Positions 1 to 9,002 are shown, counted from the stretch's first letter. The stretch is 64,000 nucleotides of DNA from Rhizobium sp. Root708 (GCF_001429725.1 NZ_LMHV01000023.1:124767-188766), one strand, 5' to 3'. Program-made: numbers and translations. The notes: generated from the sequence alone by a model not told the origin.

Positions 1-134
1 CCATCTACCAGGAAGGCTTCGTGTACATGAAGGTCGGCTATGCCTCCGCCATGACCATGGTCTTTCTCGCCATTCTCGTCGTGCTGATGTTCCTTCAGTA
101 CCGTATCCTCGACCGGCGGGTGCACTACACATGA
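1..134 (+). CDS. Sugar ABC transporter permease, MalF-type (3' end only)
   Basis: The reading frame enters the window already open (first full codon at base 3) and ends in TGA at 132-134. The visible 43 residues hold one hydrophobic helix (roughly AMTMVFLAILVVLMFLQYRI) followed by a short basic tail, which is the usual C-terminus of a binding-protein-dependent inner-membrane permease. Its stop overlaps the start of the next permease gene as ATGA, so the two are translationally coupled subunits of one importer. The family call rests mainly on this position and the tail; most of the protein lies outside the window. Confidence 0.75.
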   Translation, partial: IYQEGFVYMKVGYASAMTMVFLAILVVLMFLQYRILDRRVHYT

Positions 135-970
135 GAACACAGTCTCGCCCGACGCCCGGTCGCGTGTTGCGCCTGGCGCTCCTGATCCTCGGCGCCATCG
201 TCTTTTTGGCCCCCTACATCTTCATGATATCCACGGCCGGTAAGGCGCAGGACGATATCTTTACCGCTGCCCTGTCGCTGATCCCGCAGCAGTTCCGTTA
301 CCTGGAGAATTTCAGCAAGGCGCTCGAGAAGGTTGATATGGGCCGGCTCTTGTGGAACGGCGTGCTCGTCTGCGCGCTGATCTTCTTCTTTCAGGTGGTC
401 GTCGCCATTCCGTGTGCCTACGCCATGGCCAAGCTGCGTTTCCGCGCCGCGCGCACCATGATGGCGCTCGTCATGCTGGGGCTTCTTGTGCCGATCCACG
501 CCACGGCGCTGCCGCTCTATGTCGGCTTCGAAAAGCTCTCGCTGCTCAACAGCTATACCGCGTTGGTCGCGCCGTTCACGATTTCGGTTTTCGCGATCTT
601 CCTGTTCCTGCAGTTCTTCCGCGCCATGCCTGACGATCTCATCAATGCCGCGCGGCTCGATGGCATGTCGGAACTCGGCATCATCTCCCGCGTGATCGTG
701 CCGAACGCATGGCCGGCGGTCACCGCATTCGCGATCTTCTCGGTCGTCGCGCACTGGAACGATCTCTATTGGCCGCTGATCGTGATCAGCAAGCCGCAAT
801 TCGCCACGCCGCCGCTTGGTCTCATGAACTTCCGCGCCGCGGAAGCCGGTGACGACTACGGGGCGCTGATGGCGGCCACCATCATCATCACCATCCCTCT
901 CGTCGCAGCCTACCTGTTCGCCCAGAAGCGCTTCGTCGAAGGCATAACCATGACCGGTCTCAAAGGCTGA
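131..970 (+). CDS. Carbohydrate ABC transporter permease, MalG-type
   Basis: A 279-residue inner-membrane subunit of a CUT1-type sugar importer. An N-terminal anchor (about residues 12-32) and further hydrophobic segments fit six membrane helices. The cytoplasmic EAA loop that docks on the ATPase is visible around residues 172-195 (NAARLDGMSELGIISRVIVP), with the usual G at a fixed distance from A. The C-terminus KRFVEGITMTGLKG is the typical MalG tail. The start overlaps the previous stop by four bases. It sits 25 bp before the binding-protein gene. No ATPase gene of this system is in the window; it may lie upstream or be shared. Substrate unknown. Confidence 0.9.
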   Translation: MRTQSRPTPGRVLRLALLILGAIVFLAPYIFMISTAGKAQDDIFTAALSLIPQQFRYLENFSKALEKVDMGRLLWNGVLVCALIFFFQVVVAIPCAYAMAKLRFRAARTMMALVMLGLLVPIHATALPLYVGFEKLSLLNSYTALVAPFTISVFAIFLFLQFFRAMPDDLINAARLDGMSELGIISRVIVPNAWPAVTAFAIFSVVAHWNDLYWPLIVISKPQFATPPLGLMNFRAAEAGDDYGALMAATIIITIPLVAAYLFAQKRFVEGITMTGLKG

Positions 971-995
971 CCGGTCGAACCCAGGAGAACCAGCG

Positions 996-2261
996 ATGAA
1001 GCATTTCACCAAGTTCCTCGCAGCGGCTACGCTGTCGATGGCTGCGGCCCTGCCAGCCTATGCCGAAACAACGCTGACCGTGCACTATCCCATGCCAGGT
1101 TTCTTCAAGGACGTGATGGACACGGTCTCGAAGAAGTTCATGGAAGAAAACCCGGACATCAAGATCCAGTTCGCCGCCCCGTCCGCGACCTATGAGGATG
1201 GCATCCAGCTCATCCTGCGCCAGGCCGGCACCTCGGAAATGCCCGACCTCACCTTCATCGGCCTGAACCGCCTTCGCATGCTCGACGCGCGCAATGTCGC
1301 TGTCGACCTGACGCCGATTGTCCAGAAAGAGGGCAACATGGCCGAGCAGGGTTTCTCCGACACCATTCTCAAGCTCGCCCAGGTCAACGGCAAGCAGGTC
1401 GGACTCGCTTTCGCGACCTCGAACCCGATCATGTACTACAACGCCGATCTGGTGAAGGCTGCCGGTGGCGACCCTGATACCCCGCCGAGGACCTGGGACG
1501 AAGTCATCGCGCTCGGTGGCAAGATCAAGGCCCTCGGCAATGGCGTCGACGGTATCGATTTCCGCTGGCAGGGCGACGACTGGATGTTCTCGGCGCTGCT
1601 CTTCGGCGCCGGCGGATCGATGCTGAGCCCCGACGAACAGAAGGTGGCCTTCAACGGTCCCGAAGGCCAGAAGGCCGTCGACCTGATCGCCCGCATGGTC
1701 AAGGAAGGTGGAATGCCGGTGTTCACGAAGCCGGCAGGCGAGCAGGCTTTTGCCGCCGGCAAGGTTGGGTTCGAGTTCCAGACGACTGGCGCGCTCGTCA
1801 ACACGATCAAGAATGTCGGCAAGAAGTTCGACCTGCGCACCGCGAAGATCCCGTTGATCGATCCTGAAAAGGGCCACCTGCCGACGGGGGGCAACGCCGT
1901 CGTCATCCTGACCCATGACACCGCAAAGCAGGAAGCCGCCTGGAAGTTCGCGAAGTTCGCCGCCGGTCCTTACGGCGCTTCGGTCGTCGTGCCTGGCACC
2001 GGCTACGTCCCGAACAACGAGCTCGCCGCCAAGTCGGCCGAATATCTCGGTGACTTCTACAAGAAGAACCCGCTTTTCCAGGCCGGCCTCAGCCAGATGC
2101 CGCGGATGATTCCGTGGTATGCCTTCCCGGGATCGAATGGCGTCAAGGTTACCCAGACCATCGTCGACAACCTGTCCCGCATCGTCGACGGCTCGGCCGA
2201 ACCGAAGGAAGCGCTTGACGACGCAGCGGCCGATGTCGAAGGCATGCTGCCGCGCAGCTAA
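996..2261 (+). CDS. Sugar ABC transporter substrate-binding protein (family 1)
   Basis: A 421-residue periplasmic binding protein. Residues 1-23 form a Sec signal peptide (basic MKHFTKF, hydrophobic core, AYA cleavage site). The mature protein opens with the beta strand ETTLTVHYPMPG and has the two-lobe family 1 pattern, including a MYYNADLVKAAGG segment common in sugar-binding members. A Shine-Dalgarno sequence (CAGGAGA) precedes ATG. It follows the two permease genes, so it should capture the substrate of that importer. Binding protein last and permeases first is a less common order. The next gene, a LacI repressor, converges with only six bases between the stops. Substrate cannot be deduced. 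Confidence 0.92.
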   Translation: MKHFTKFLAAATLSMAAALPAYAETTLTVHYPMPGFFKDVMDTVSKKFMEENPDIKIQFAAPSATYEDGIQLILRQAGTSEMPDLTFIGLNRLRMLDARNVAVDLTPIVQKEGNMAEQGFSDTILKLAQVNGKQVGLAFATSNPIMYYNADLVKAAGGDPDTPPRTWDEVIALGGKIKALGNGVDGIDFRWQGDDWMFSALLFGAGGSMLSPDEQKVAFNGPEGQKAVDLIARMVKEGGMPVFTKPAGEQAFAAGKVGFEFQTTGALVNTIKNVGKKFDLRTAKIPLIDPEKGHLPTGGNAVVILTHDTAKQEAAWKFAKFAAGPYGASVVVPGTGYVPNNELAAKSAEYLGDFYKKNPLFQAGLSQMPRMIPWYAFPGSNGVKVTQTIVDNLSRIVDGSAEPKEALDDAAADVEGMLPRS

Positions 2262-2267
2262 GACGCA

Positions 2268-3299
2268 TCACGCATGATACCGGGGACCGCCGCGCCAGAG
2301 GGTTGCGGCGGTTTCGCTTTGCTCAAGGGTTCGCACGGTGCCTCCTTCACGCAGGGCATAGGAGAGCTCGAGATGCCGGCGCGGCGCATTGTTTTCGGCG
2401 ATATCGAGCAGGAGCGACGCTGCCGTCGTCCCCATGATGGCGTCCGGCATCTCGATGGTCGTCAGCGGTGGATCGATGAGCTTGCCGATCGCGATGCCGT
2501 CGAACCCCGCGACAGAGACATCGCCTGGAACGGAAAGCCCCTCGCGCCGTACCGCGCCGATGACGCTAAGCGCGATCAGATCGTTCGAGCCGATGATCGC
2601 AGTTGGTCGATGGGCCTGCAGGGCGCGACCGAGATCCAGCTGGTCGTAGCCGCTGACGAAGGACGTCTCGATCGCAGCGAGCGGCCCTACCCCCGCCTCC
2701 TCCATCGCCTTCCGATATCCGTGATATCGCAATAGCGCCCGATCAGAGGCGGCGAAGTTGCCGGAGACATAGAGAATTCTTCTATGCCCTTTCGACAGCA
2801 GGAATTCGGTCAGCCGGTGCCCTGCCCTGTAGTTGTTGACGGTCACCGCCGCGGGAAAGCGCTCGCTTGGTGAACTGCCGAGAAGCACGGTCGGTGGCAG
2901 GTCGCGCTCGGCCGCAAGACTGGTGCCGCCGTCGCAGACCGTGAGGATGAGACCGGTCGGTCGCTCGCCCAGCAAACTGGTGACAGCATGCGCTTCCTGG
3001 TCTGGGTCATAGTTCGACTGGGCAATCAGAACACTATGGCCGGCGGCCAACATGCGGTTCTGTATGCCTGAAAGAGAAGAAGCGAAGACCGGATTGGTAA
3101 CGCTCGGCACCAGGACACCGATAACGGGGCGTCGGGTATTGCGCGTGAAGGGAGCGCCGAACCCATAACCGATCTCCGCTGCCGCCCGCCGCACCCGAAG
3201 CGCGGTCGCCTGGCTGACCGGCCCGCTCAAATTCAGGACCCGGCTCGCGGTCGCTGACGAGCACCCTGCCCGCAACGCAACCTGTCTTAGAGTTGCCAT
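2268..3299 (-). CDS. LacI-family transcriptional repressor
   Basis: 343 residues. Residues 2-46 are the LacI helix-turn-helix and hinge (TLRQVALRAGCSSATASRVL), though the position after CSSATASRV has L-NLSGPVS rather than the commonest form. Residues about 58-330 form the periplasmic-binding-like sensor domain (PVIGVLVPSVTNPVFASSL at its start, VPGDVSVAGFDG near its end, both hallmarks of the family). It is likely the local regulator of the sugar importer encoded convergently beside it, sensing the sugar or a derivative. An AGAGGG ribosome-binding site precedes ATG. No operator could be identified with confidence. Confidence 0.92.
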   Translation of the reverse strand: MATLRQVALRAGCSSATASRVLNLSGPVSQATALRVRRAAAEIGYGFGAPFTRNTRRPVIGVLVPSVTNPVFASSLSGIQNRMLAAGHSVLIAQSNYDPDQEAHAVTSLLGERPTGLILTVCDGGTSLAAERDLPPTVLLGSSPSERFPAAVTVNNYRAGHRLTEFLLSKGHRRILYVSGNFAASDRALLRYHGYRKAMEEAGVGPLAAIETSFVSGYDQLDLGRALQAHRPTAIIGSNDLIALSVIGAVRREGLSVPGDVSVAGFDGIAIGKLIDPPLTTIEMPDAIMGTTAASLLLDIAENNAPRRHLELSYALREGGTVRTLEQSETAATLWRGGPRYHA

Positions 3300-3402
3300 C
3301 GATCGTCGCCCTCTTCTCGGAAGATAAGTTGGGGCGGATCAATACACACGGCTTGTCATGGAACGATGACGGCATTCGAGAAGAACGACGCAGCGGACGC
3401 TT

Positions 3403-3705
3403 TCAATGCCTCGTTGGGGGTATCCCCTCAGACTGTGAGATGTCATTCAACGTCGCCAGTAGCTTCTGGAAACCGCGCAGTATGTTCTGGAGTTCCTCTT
3501 CCTCCATGGCAACGATCTCCGGCAGCCTTGCAGAAACGGATGCGATCAGCCGATCGATCCATATGCATTTTTCCGCGGGCACATCCCGGAGCGTCACGTC
3601 CCTGTAGGTTTCCAACTGCTGCAAGATGCGGGTTATCAGACAGCGTCTGTCTTCCACCGTCAGGCTGCGTGCACGTGCGATTTCGAATTCGCGAGCTGCA
3701 GTCAT
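3403..3705 (-). CDS. Small protein of unknown function (100 aa)
   Basis: I do not recognise this protein. It is probably expressed: ATG is preceded at ideal distance by a strong ribosome-binding site (GGGAGGACGCC). The sequence is rich in charged and hydrophobic heptad-like stretches (TRILQQLETYRD, EEEELQNILRGFQKLLATL), suggesting an all-helical, possibly coiled-coil, soluble protein. No signal peptide or membrane helix is visible. The start contains a phrase (LTVEDRRCLITRILQQLETYRD) resembling helical regulatory partners, but I see no catalytic motif. It stands alone between the LacI gene and a flavin reductase gene. Confidence 0.6.
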   Translation of the reverse strand: MTAAREFEIARARSLTVEDRRCLITRILQQLETYRDVTLRDVPAEKCIWIDRLIASVSARLPEIVAMEEEELQNILRGFQKLLATLNDISQSEGIPPTRH

Positions 3706-3934
3706 GGCGTCCTCCCTGTTGTCCGAAATAGCTAGCAGAATTTGGCAGTTCCGGCCACGGACTTAGGTCCCACTTCAAATAGTGTAGGGCAACGGGATCA
3801 TTGGAGTATGCCCAGCGAGGCGGAGCCCGGTGAGGAGAAGTTGCCGTTGCTGCCAGGACCAATCGTCGAGTTGGCGCCTTTTGCTACCTAGGATTGACGA
3901 CGGATGCCGAACACGACAAATCGGAACCACGCGC

Positions 3935-4513
3935 TCACCGGGTCTTGGCGTTCACCGCTTCGCCGATTGCATAGAAATGCCCGCCGGCAACATGATGGAT
4001 GCTACGCCATTTCTGCTCTGCGGTTTCGAAATGCCACCGCCCGCCGTGGAAAACCCGGTCGTCGGCCCATGCTGTGGTGACCTCGGCAACGAAGAGGTCA
4101 TATTCTTGCTGGACGTGAGGTTCGTTGATCACCTTGCAGGCGAGCCAGGCGGAGCATCCCTCGACGAAGAGCATATTCTGACCGGGCATTTCAAACAAAG
4201 GCACTTTGGCGTGGGTCAGTTTATCCGGCTCCGCGCGGAGACTGAGCGTGCCGACATCATTGGTCAAACCGACCTGTTCGAACGTCGGCACCTGAACGAC
4301 GAAGGCGCCGCTGGCTTCGATAAGGCTGCGGGTGTGAGCTATCTTGTCGAGCACGACAGTCAGCTTCGGCGGATCGAAATCCAGACCGCAGCACCATGCG
4401 ACCGCCATCACGTTGTCGACGCCCTGGTGACGAGCCGACACCAGCACCGTCGGACCGTGATTGACGAGGCGGCCAGCCTTTGAGAGTTCGACCGGCTTGA
4501 TGTGGCTGTTCAT
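3935..4513 (-). CDS. Flavin reductase-like FMN-binding protein
   Basis: A member of the flavin reductase-like split-barrel family (DIM6/NTAB type) that binds FMN and reduces flavin with NAD(P)H or supplies it to a partner. The phrase RLVNHGPTVLVSARHQGVDNVMAVAWCCGLDFDPPKLTVVLD covers the nucleotide-binding first half (given here only as a description of residues 15-56), and HTRSLIEASGAFVVQVP is the conserved second block. The start at 4513 (MNSHIKPVELSK) agrees with where homologous domains begin; an upstream TTG or ATG would add 20 or so residues of poor similarity. No partner oxygenase is adjacent. About 192 residues, normal for the family. Confidence 0.82.
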   Translation of the reverse strand: MNSHIKPVELSKAGRLVNHGPTVLVSARHQGVDNVMAVAWCCGLDFDPPKLTVVLDKIAHTRSLIEASGAFVVQVPTFEQVGLTNDVGTLSLRAEPDKLTHAKVPLFEMPGQNMLFVEGCSAWLACKVINEPHVQQEYDLFVAEVTTAWADDRVFHGGRWHFETAEQKWRSIHHVAGGHFYAIGEAVNAKTR

Positions 4514-4627
4514 GTCCTGGTGGTTCCGTTCGATTGCGCGCGTGCCGAACGGTTTGCCTCGCCACGGCATTGTGGTCAACGCGGAAAGACGATGCAGCAG
4601 CCATCTAATGCCGGTGTCAGGGAGGTG

Positions 4628-5044
4628 TCATCGCGTGGCGGCAGCGTCTTGGGCAAGCGCGCGGAGTGTCGCGATTGCCCGCTCCGCATCCTTGGCTGGC
4701 ACGAAGATATGGTCATGGTAATAGCCAGCGATCACGTTGGCGCTGATGCCCTGGGCAGCAAGCGCCCCGGCCATCGCAGCCGTCAGGCCAACAGCCTCCA
4801 AGGACGAATGCACCGTCATGGAGATACATCGGCAGGGAGAACTGAGCGGCCAGCCTGTCTTCGCGCCGACGTCGGTCGGTAGTATAACGGTCAGCCCCTC
4901 CGCCTCTGCGAAGACGCCGAGAGGTTTAAGTAGGATGCAGGCTTCCATTGAATCTGGCGGCGCTGCCGCAAAGACGAACTCGCCTTGAAGAAGCTTCGGT
5001 TCCAGGGTCGCAAGCAGAGTTTGCAGGTCCGTCACGCCAGACAT
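4628..5044 (-). CDS. ACT domain-containing protein
   Basis: 138 residues with two ACT-like halves: an N-terminal beta-rich half (residues 1-60, LLQGEFVFAAAPPDSMEACILL) and a C-terminal regulatory ACT half (SMTVHSSLEAVGLTAAMAGA and GISANVIAGYYHDHIFVPAKD). This is the small stand-alone ACT-domain group, presumed to bind amino acids as ligands; no enzymatic role is known. The chosen ATG at 5044 has a GAGGTAGG ribosome-binding site; a start further upstream has none. It is transcribed in the same direction as the neighbouring flavin reductase gene, 114 bp away, but a functional link is unproven. Confidence 0.8.
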   Translation of the reverse strand: MSGVTDLQTLLATLEPKLLQGEFVFAAAPPDSMEACILLKPLGVFAEAEGLTVILPTDVGAKTGWPLSSPCRCISMTVHSSLEAVGLTAAMAGALAAQGISANVIAGYYHDHIFVPAKDAERAIATLRALAQDAAATR

Positions 5045-5164
5045 GATACCTACCTCGTGAAAGGACGGTGTCGCCCTCTCTGATCGGAGCCGCAACCATC
5101 GAACAGATAACAGTCTCGATGGATGAAATCCACGCTTGTAGGGCGGTCGGCCAAGGATGATACC

Positions 5165-6403
5165 CTATTCGCCCGTCAAAGTTTTGACCCGGACAAGATC
5201 CGGGAAAAGCCTGATCCAGAGAAGCACGACAATGATCGTGCCCAGTCCCCCGACGACACCCGTCATGACAGGCCCGAGAAGTGCCGCGAGCATGCCGGAC
5301 TCGAATTCACCCAACTGGTTCGAGGTGCCGATGAACAGCGAATTGACGGCATTGACGCGGCCGCGCATGTCGTCCGGCGTCAGCAGTTGCACGAGCGAAC
5401 TGCGAACGACGACGCTGATCGTGTCCGACGCGCCGACAACGAAAAGAGCCCCGATCGACAGCGCGATATTCTGCGACAGCGCGAAGACGATGGTCGCGAC
5501 GCCGAATATGGCAACGGCCAGGAACATCTTACGGCCGGCGCCTGTCTTCAGGGGATGGCGTGCGAGATAGATCGACATGACGACCGCGCCGATTGCCGGG
5601 CTCGCGCGGAGAAGACCAAGCCCCCACGGCCCCGCATGCAGGATGTCGCGGGCAAACATGGGCAGCAGGGCCGTCGCTCCACCGAGGAGCACGGCAAAGA
5701 GATCGAGTGAAATCGTGCCGAGGATGACGGGCTTGCTTCGGATGAAAGACACGCCTGCGAAGACCGATTGCAGGGTGACCGGCTGACGAACCGGCGCCAA
5801 CCGCTCCATTTTGATCGATATGACGTTGATGCTCGCGATCAGGAATAGTCCGAAGGAAAGCGCGAAGGGTGCAACCGCGTCGATGCCATAGAGAAGACCA
5901 CCGAGCGATGGTCCGATGACCAGGGCGGTTTGCATCATCGATGTCGTGGTCGCAATCGATTTCTGCAGCAGGTTCGCGGGGACTACCGTCGGAAGCAGCG
6001 CCGCCATTGTCGGCCGCTCGAAGGCCTGGGCTGTGCCCAGAATTGCGACGGCGATGAGAATGCCGGTCGCGCTCAGCATATTCTGCCAGGCAGCAAGCGC
6101 CAGTACCAGCGCGGTTACACCTTCCACCACCTGACAGACGAGGCCGATACGGCGTCTATCGAGGCGATCGGCAACCTGGCCGACCACGAAGGTCAATATG
6201 ACCATCGGCAGGAACTGGCAGAATCCGACCAGACCGAGTGCAAAGGCGCTTCCCGTCTGATCGTAGATCATCCAGCCCATCGCCACGGCCATCGATTGAA
6301 AAGCGAGCGAGGACAGGACGCGCGATGCAGCGAAATTGAGGTATCCGGGATGACGCAGGACACTTTCCTGGTCGGTATGAACGCTATGCATGGGGGCTTT
6401 CAT
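5165..6403 (-). CDS. MFS transporter (DHA3/enterobactin exporter-like)
   Basis: A 12-helix major facilitator. Features seen are the first helix region LNFAASRVLSSLAFQSMAVA, the loop 2-3 motif VGQVADRLDRRRIGL (equivalent to motif A, GxxxDRxxRR), and the repeated domain after a central cytoplasmic loop. The C-terminal half contains LTPDDMRGRVNAVNSLFIG, a phrase characteristic of EntS-like DHA3 exporters. It probably effluxes a small molecule by proton antiport; substrate unknown. The start is uncertain: ATGs at 6403 and 6391 or a longer form from 6484 all lack a good ribosome-binding site. It stands alone, with no siderophore genes nearby. Confidence 0.85.
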   Translation of the reverse strand: MKAPMHSVHTDQESVLRHPGYLNFAASRVLSSLAFQSMAVAMGWMIYDQTGSAFALGLVGFCQFLPMVILTFVVGQVADRLDRRRIGLVCQVVEGVTALVLALAAWQNMLSATGILIAVAILGTAQAFERPTMAALLPTVVPANLLQKSIATTTSMMQTALVIGPSLGGLLYGIDAVAPFALSFGLFLIASINVISIKMERLAPVRQPVTLQSVFAGVSFIRSKPVILGTISLDLFAVLLGGATALLPMFARDILHAGPWGLGLLRASPAIGAVVMSIYLARHPLKTGAGRKMFLAVAIFGVATIVFALSQNIALSIGALFVVGASDTISVVVRSSLVQLLTPDDMRGRVNAVNSLFIGTSNQLGEFESGMLAALLGPVMTGVVGGLGTIIVVLLWIRLFPDLVRVKTLTGE

Positions 6404-6543
6404 CGGCCCGAGGCTGGGCCTGCGTATGGGAATTAACTCGCGTCTAGACCAAACGCGCGGCTCAACAAAGGGTCGATCCCGCATTTGCCGTCGCCTGCCT
6501 GGCGAAAGCCCGCCGCCTCACGCGATCGTGAAAAGCTTGGGCC

Positions 6544-7452
6544 TCAGGGCATCATGCCTGACCGGCTGGCGGGGTTGTTCTTGGAGTGCGCGCGCGGTTC
6601 TCGCCACATCGTGAACAATCCGGCGCTCACGACGATGGCTGCTCCAAGCAGCATGTTCCAGCTCAGCGTTTCATTGAAGAACAGCACGGCGATGACCGCG
6701 CCGACGACGAGCTGCAGGTAGGTGAGCGGCTGGACATCGGACGCTTGCAGGGTGTCGTAGGCGCGGATGAGGCAATAGTGGCTGACAGCGCCGCAGAGAC
6801 CCAGCGCTCCAACGACCAGCCAATCCGACGGCGCGATCGGAGACCAATGGAATGGACCAATCAGCGAGATGGCGACGGCGCCGCCAACGGCCGTATAGAA
6901 AAGGCTCGTGACGGCTTGATCATGCCGGCTGACGGCCCGTGTCGCGACGCTATAGGTGGCGAACATGAATGAACATGTCAGCGGTAGCAGCAGAAAGATG
7001 CTGAATTGGCTGCCTGCCGGATTGATGATCAGCAGCACGCCGAACAAGCCTGCTAGGACGGCGAGCCATCGACGCCAACCAACATGTTCGCCGAGAAACG
7101 GGATCGAAAGTACCGTGACGATCAGGGGTGACGCCTGGAAGATCGCCTGCGTGATGGCAAGCCCCGTGTGGGCAAGGCCGTAAACGAACATCGCGATTTC
7201 CGCGACCAGCAGCACACCCCGCGCGATCTGGAGAACCGGCCGCTTCGTTGCCACCACCGCGCGAATGCCCCCGGGGCGTCGCGACGCGAGCAGGATAACG
7301 AATGCCGCGAAAACCCAGTATCGGATCATCGTGATGAAGATCGGTGAATAGCGCTCGCCGAGATATTTCGAGAAACTGTCCTGGATCGCGAAGATGAACA
7401 CCGCCAGCAGCGTGAACGCATACCCGCTGGCTTTTTTGCTGTCCTTGAAGAT
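6544..7452 (-). CDS. EamA-family (DMT) transporter, apparent ATC start
   Basis: A ten-helix drug/metabolite transporter with two EamA repeats (about residues 15-145 and 155-285). The C-terminal repeat contains QPLTYLQLVVGAVIAVLFFNE, the usual EamA signature before the last helix pair. The first canonical start in frame is GTG at 7401, but this falls inside the first membrane helix (LLAVFIFAIQDSF). Coding-like sequence continues upstream (FKDSKKASGYAFTLLAV) to an ATC at 7450-7452 placed six bases after GGAGGA, and between this and the in-frame TGA upstream there is no ATG, GTG or TTG. I therefore extend the gene to 7452, giving 302 residues, normal for the family. A base change or sequencing error in the start codon is the alternative. 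Confidence 0.8.
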   Translation of the reverse strand: MFKDSKKASGYAFTLLAVFIFAIQDSFSKYLGERYSPIFITMIRYWVFAAFVILLASRRPGGIRAVVATKRPVLQIARGVLLVAEIAMFVYGLAHTGLAITQAIFQASPLIVTVLSIPFLGEHVGWRRWLAVLAGLFGVLLIINPAGSQFSIFLLLPLTCSFMFATYSVATRAVSRHDQAVTSLFYTAVGGAVAISLIGPFHWSPIAPSDWLVVGALGLCGAVSHYCLIRAYDTLQASDVQPLTYLQLVVGAVIAVLFFNETLSWNMLLGAAIVVSAGLFTMWREPRAHSKNNPASRSGMMP

Positions 7453-7685
7453 CGACGTTCCTCCGGCATGGCAGACGCCAAGCCTGCACAGACAAGCAAC
7501 TAGGCCACCCGATCCCCTCTCTCAAGGTCAGAAGTCTCCGATCCGGTACCCTGGAGGGATTCTAATCACCGGCCCCTCGGCGCCCATTGTCATCAAAGCT
7601 TCACGTCCCATTCAAAAAACTGTCTCAGCCTCGGCCTATTTGCATGACGAACGTTGTGCAATTTCTTTTGCAGAGGAGAATTTTG

Positions 7686-8945
7686 ATGCCATCAAGATTG
7701 CAAACCATCATCGCCACAAGCGCTGTCGCGCTGTTCTCGGTCGTCGGCTCGGCTCAAGCGCAGACCACGGTCAAGTTCTGGCACAGCTTTAGCAAGGCGA
7801 ACGGCAAGGCGCTCGAGCAAATTATCGGCAATTTCGAGGCCGCCAATCCGGAGATTCACGTCGAGGCCGAATTCATCGGAAACTACAACGACATCGTCAC
7901 CAAACTGCAGGCAGCTATCCCTGCGCGCCGCGCGCCCGATGCCGTCATCATGGAGGTCACCCGTTACGGACTGTTCGCCGATCGCGGCGTTCTCATCGAC
8001 CTGACACCCTACTTCGATGCCGATCCCCTGAAGGCCGACCTTTACGACTATGCGCGTGAGGTCGGTGTCTACAAGGGCAAAAACTACATCGTGCCGTTCA
8101 ATTCCTCGACGCCCGTGCTCTACTACAACAAGGATATCCTTGCGCGCGCCGGCTACACGAGCGAGCCTTCGCTAAAGACTTTTGACGACATTCTCGCCGT
8201 TTCGAAGACGATCACCGAGAAGCTAGGATCGGAAGGCATCAGTGGCATCGCGGCGCCTGGGCAGTTTGCGCGCTGGGGCCTCGTGATGTCGAACGACAGC
8301 GAACTCCTCGATGCAAAGACCGACGAGGTGCTGCTCGACAAGCCGAACACCATCGAGGCTTACCAGTGGATGGCTTCGCTGGTGCATGAACAAAAGGTCG
8401 CTTCGCCCGATGGCGTCACCGACGAAGATGTCGGTCGCGATGCCTTCTATGCAGGCAAGGTCGGCATTTCCTTGAACTCGACGGGTGATTACGGCGGCGC
8501 AAGGAAGGCGCTCGGCGACAAGCTCGCGGTTCGGGCGATGCCGTGCAACAAGACCTGCTCGGTTCCCATCGGCGGCGCCGGCATCGGCATCCTGTCGACA
8601 TCCTCGAAAGACGTTCAGGACGCCGCTTACAAGTTCATCAGCTACGCCGCCTCGCCGGAAGCGAATGCGATCTGGTTTGCCGCGACCGGCTACCTGCCGA
8701 TCAACAAGAAGAGCGCCGCCCTGCCGGTTGCCGTCGATGCGCTGGCCACGCAGCCCGGCATCGATGTCGCCATCAAGCAGCTCGAGTTTGCCCATGGCCG
8801 CGCTCGTCCGCCCGTCGTCACCTGGATGCGCACCACCGAATACAAGATGTGGGAAGCCATGGCGCTCGGCCAGCGCGGTGTTGAGGAAACGATAAAAGAC
8901 TTCGCCGCGCAGACCCGCGACGAAGCCAAACGCGCCAGCAACTGA
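7686..8945 (+). CDS. ugpB: ABC substrate-binding protein, UgpB-like
   Basis: 419 residues with a signal peptide (residues 1-27, ending SAQAQ) and the family 1 fold. The mature start TTVKFWHSFSKANGKALEQI is close to UgpB-type glycerol-3-phosphate/glycerophosphodiester binding proteins, which open with a similar FWHS phrase. The chosen ATG follows AGAGGAGAATTTTG; an upstream ATG would give an implausible N-terminal extension. It heads an operon with two permeases, a glycerophosphodiester phosphodiesterase and an ATPase, which supports a glycerophosphodiester or related phosphodiester as substrate. A strong hairpin follows it. The symbol is by similarity of sequence and operon; a non-phosphate sugar remains possible because the regulator is RpiR-like. 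Confidence 0.78.
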   Translation: MPSRLQTIIATSAVALFSVVGSAQAQTTVKFWHSFSKANGKALEQIIGNFEAANPEIHVEAEFIGNYNDIVTKLQAAIPARRAPDAVIMEVTRYGLFADRGVLIDLTPYFDADPLKADLYDYAREVGVYKGKNYIVPFNSSTPVLYYNKDILARAGYTSEPSLKTFDDILAVSKTITEKLGSEGISGIAAPGQFARWGLVMSNDSELLDAKTDEVLLDKPNTIEAYQWMASLVHEQKVASPDGVTDEDVGRDAFYAGKVGISLNSTGDYGGARKALGDKLAVRAMPCNKTCSVPIGGAGIGILSTSSKDVQDAAYKFISYAASPEANAIWFAATGYLPINKKSAALPVAVDALATQPGIDVAIKQLEFAHGRARPPVVTWMRTTEYKMWEAMALGQRGVEETIKDFAAQTRDEAKRASN

Positions 8946-8956
8946 GTTCCAACGGC

Positions 8957-8988
8957 AGGACGGTGTGCCCGTTTGGGCATGCCGTCCT
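8957..8988 (+). other. Intercistronic hairpin after binding-protein gene
   Basis: The RNA can form a 14-bp stem (left arm 8957-8970, right arm 8975-8988, loop GTTT) with two G-U wobbles and no mismatch. No T-tract follows, so it is unlikely to be a complete terminator. Such hairpins behind binding-protein genes usually protect the upstream message and lower expression of the downstream permeases; here that is inference. Confidence 0.75.
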
Positions 8989-9002
8989 CATAGATCGATC
9001 CC

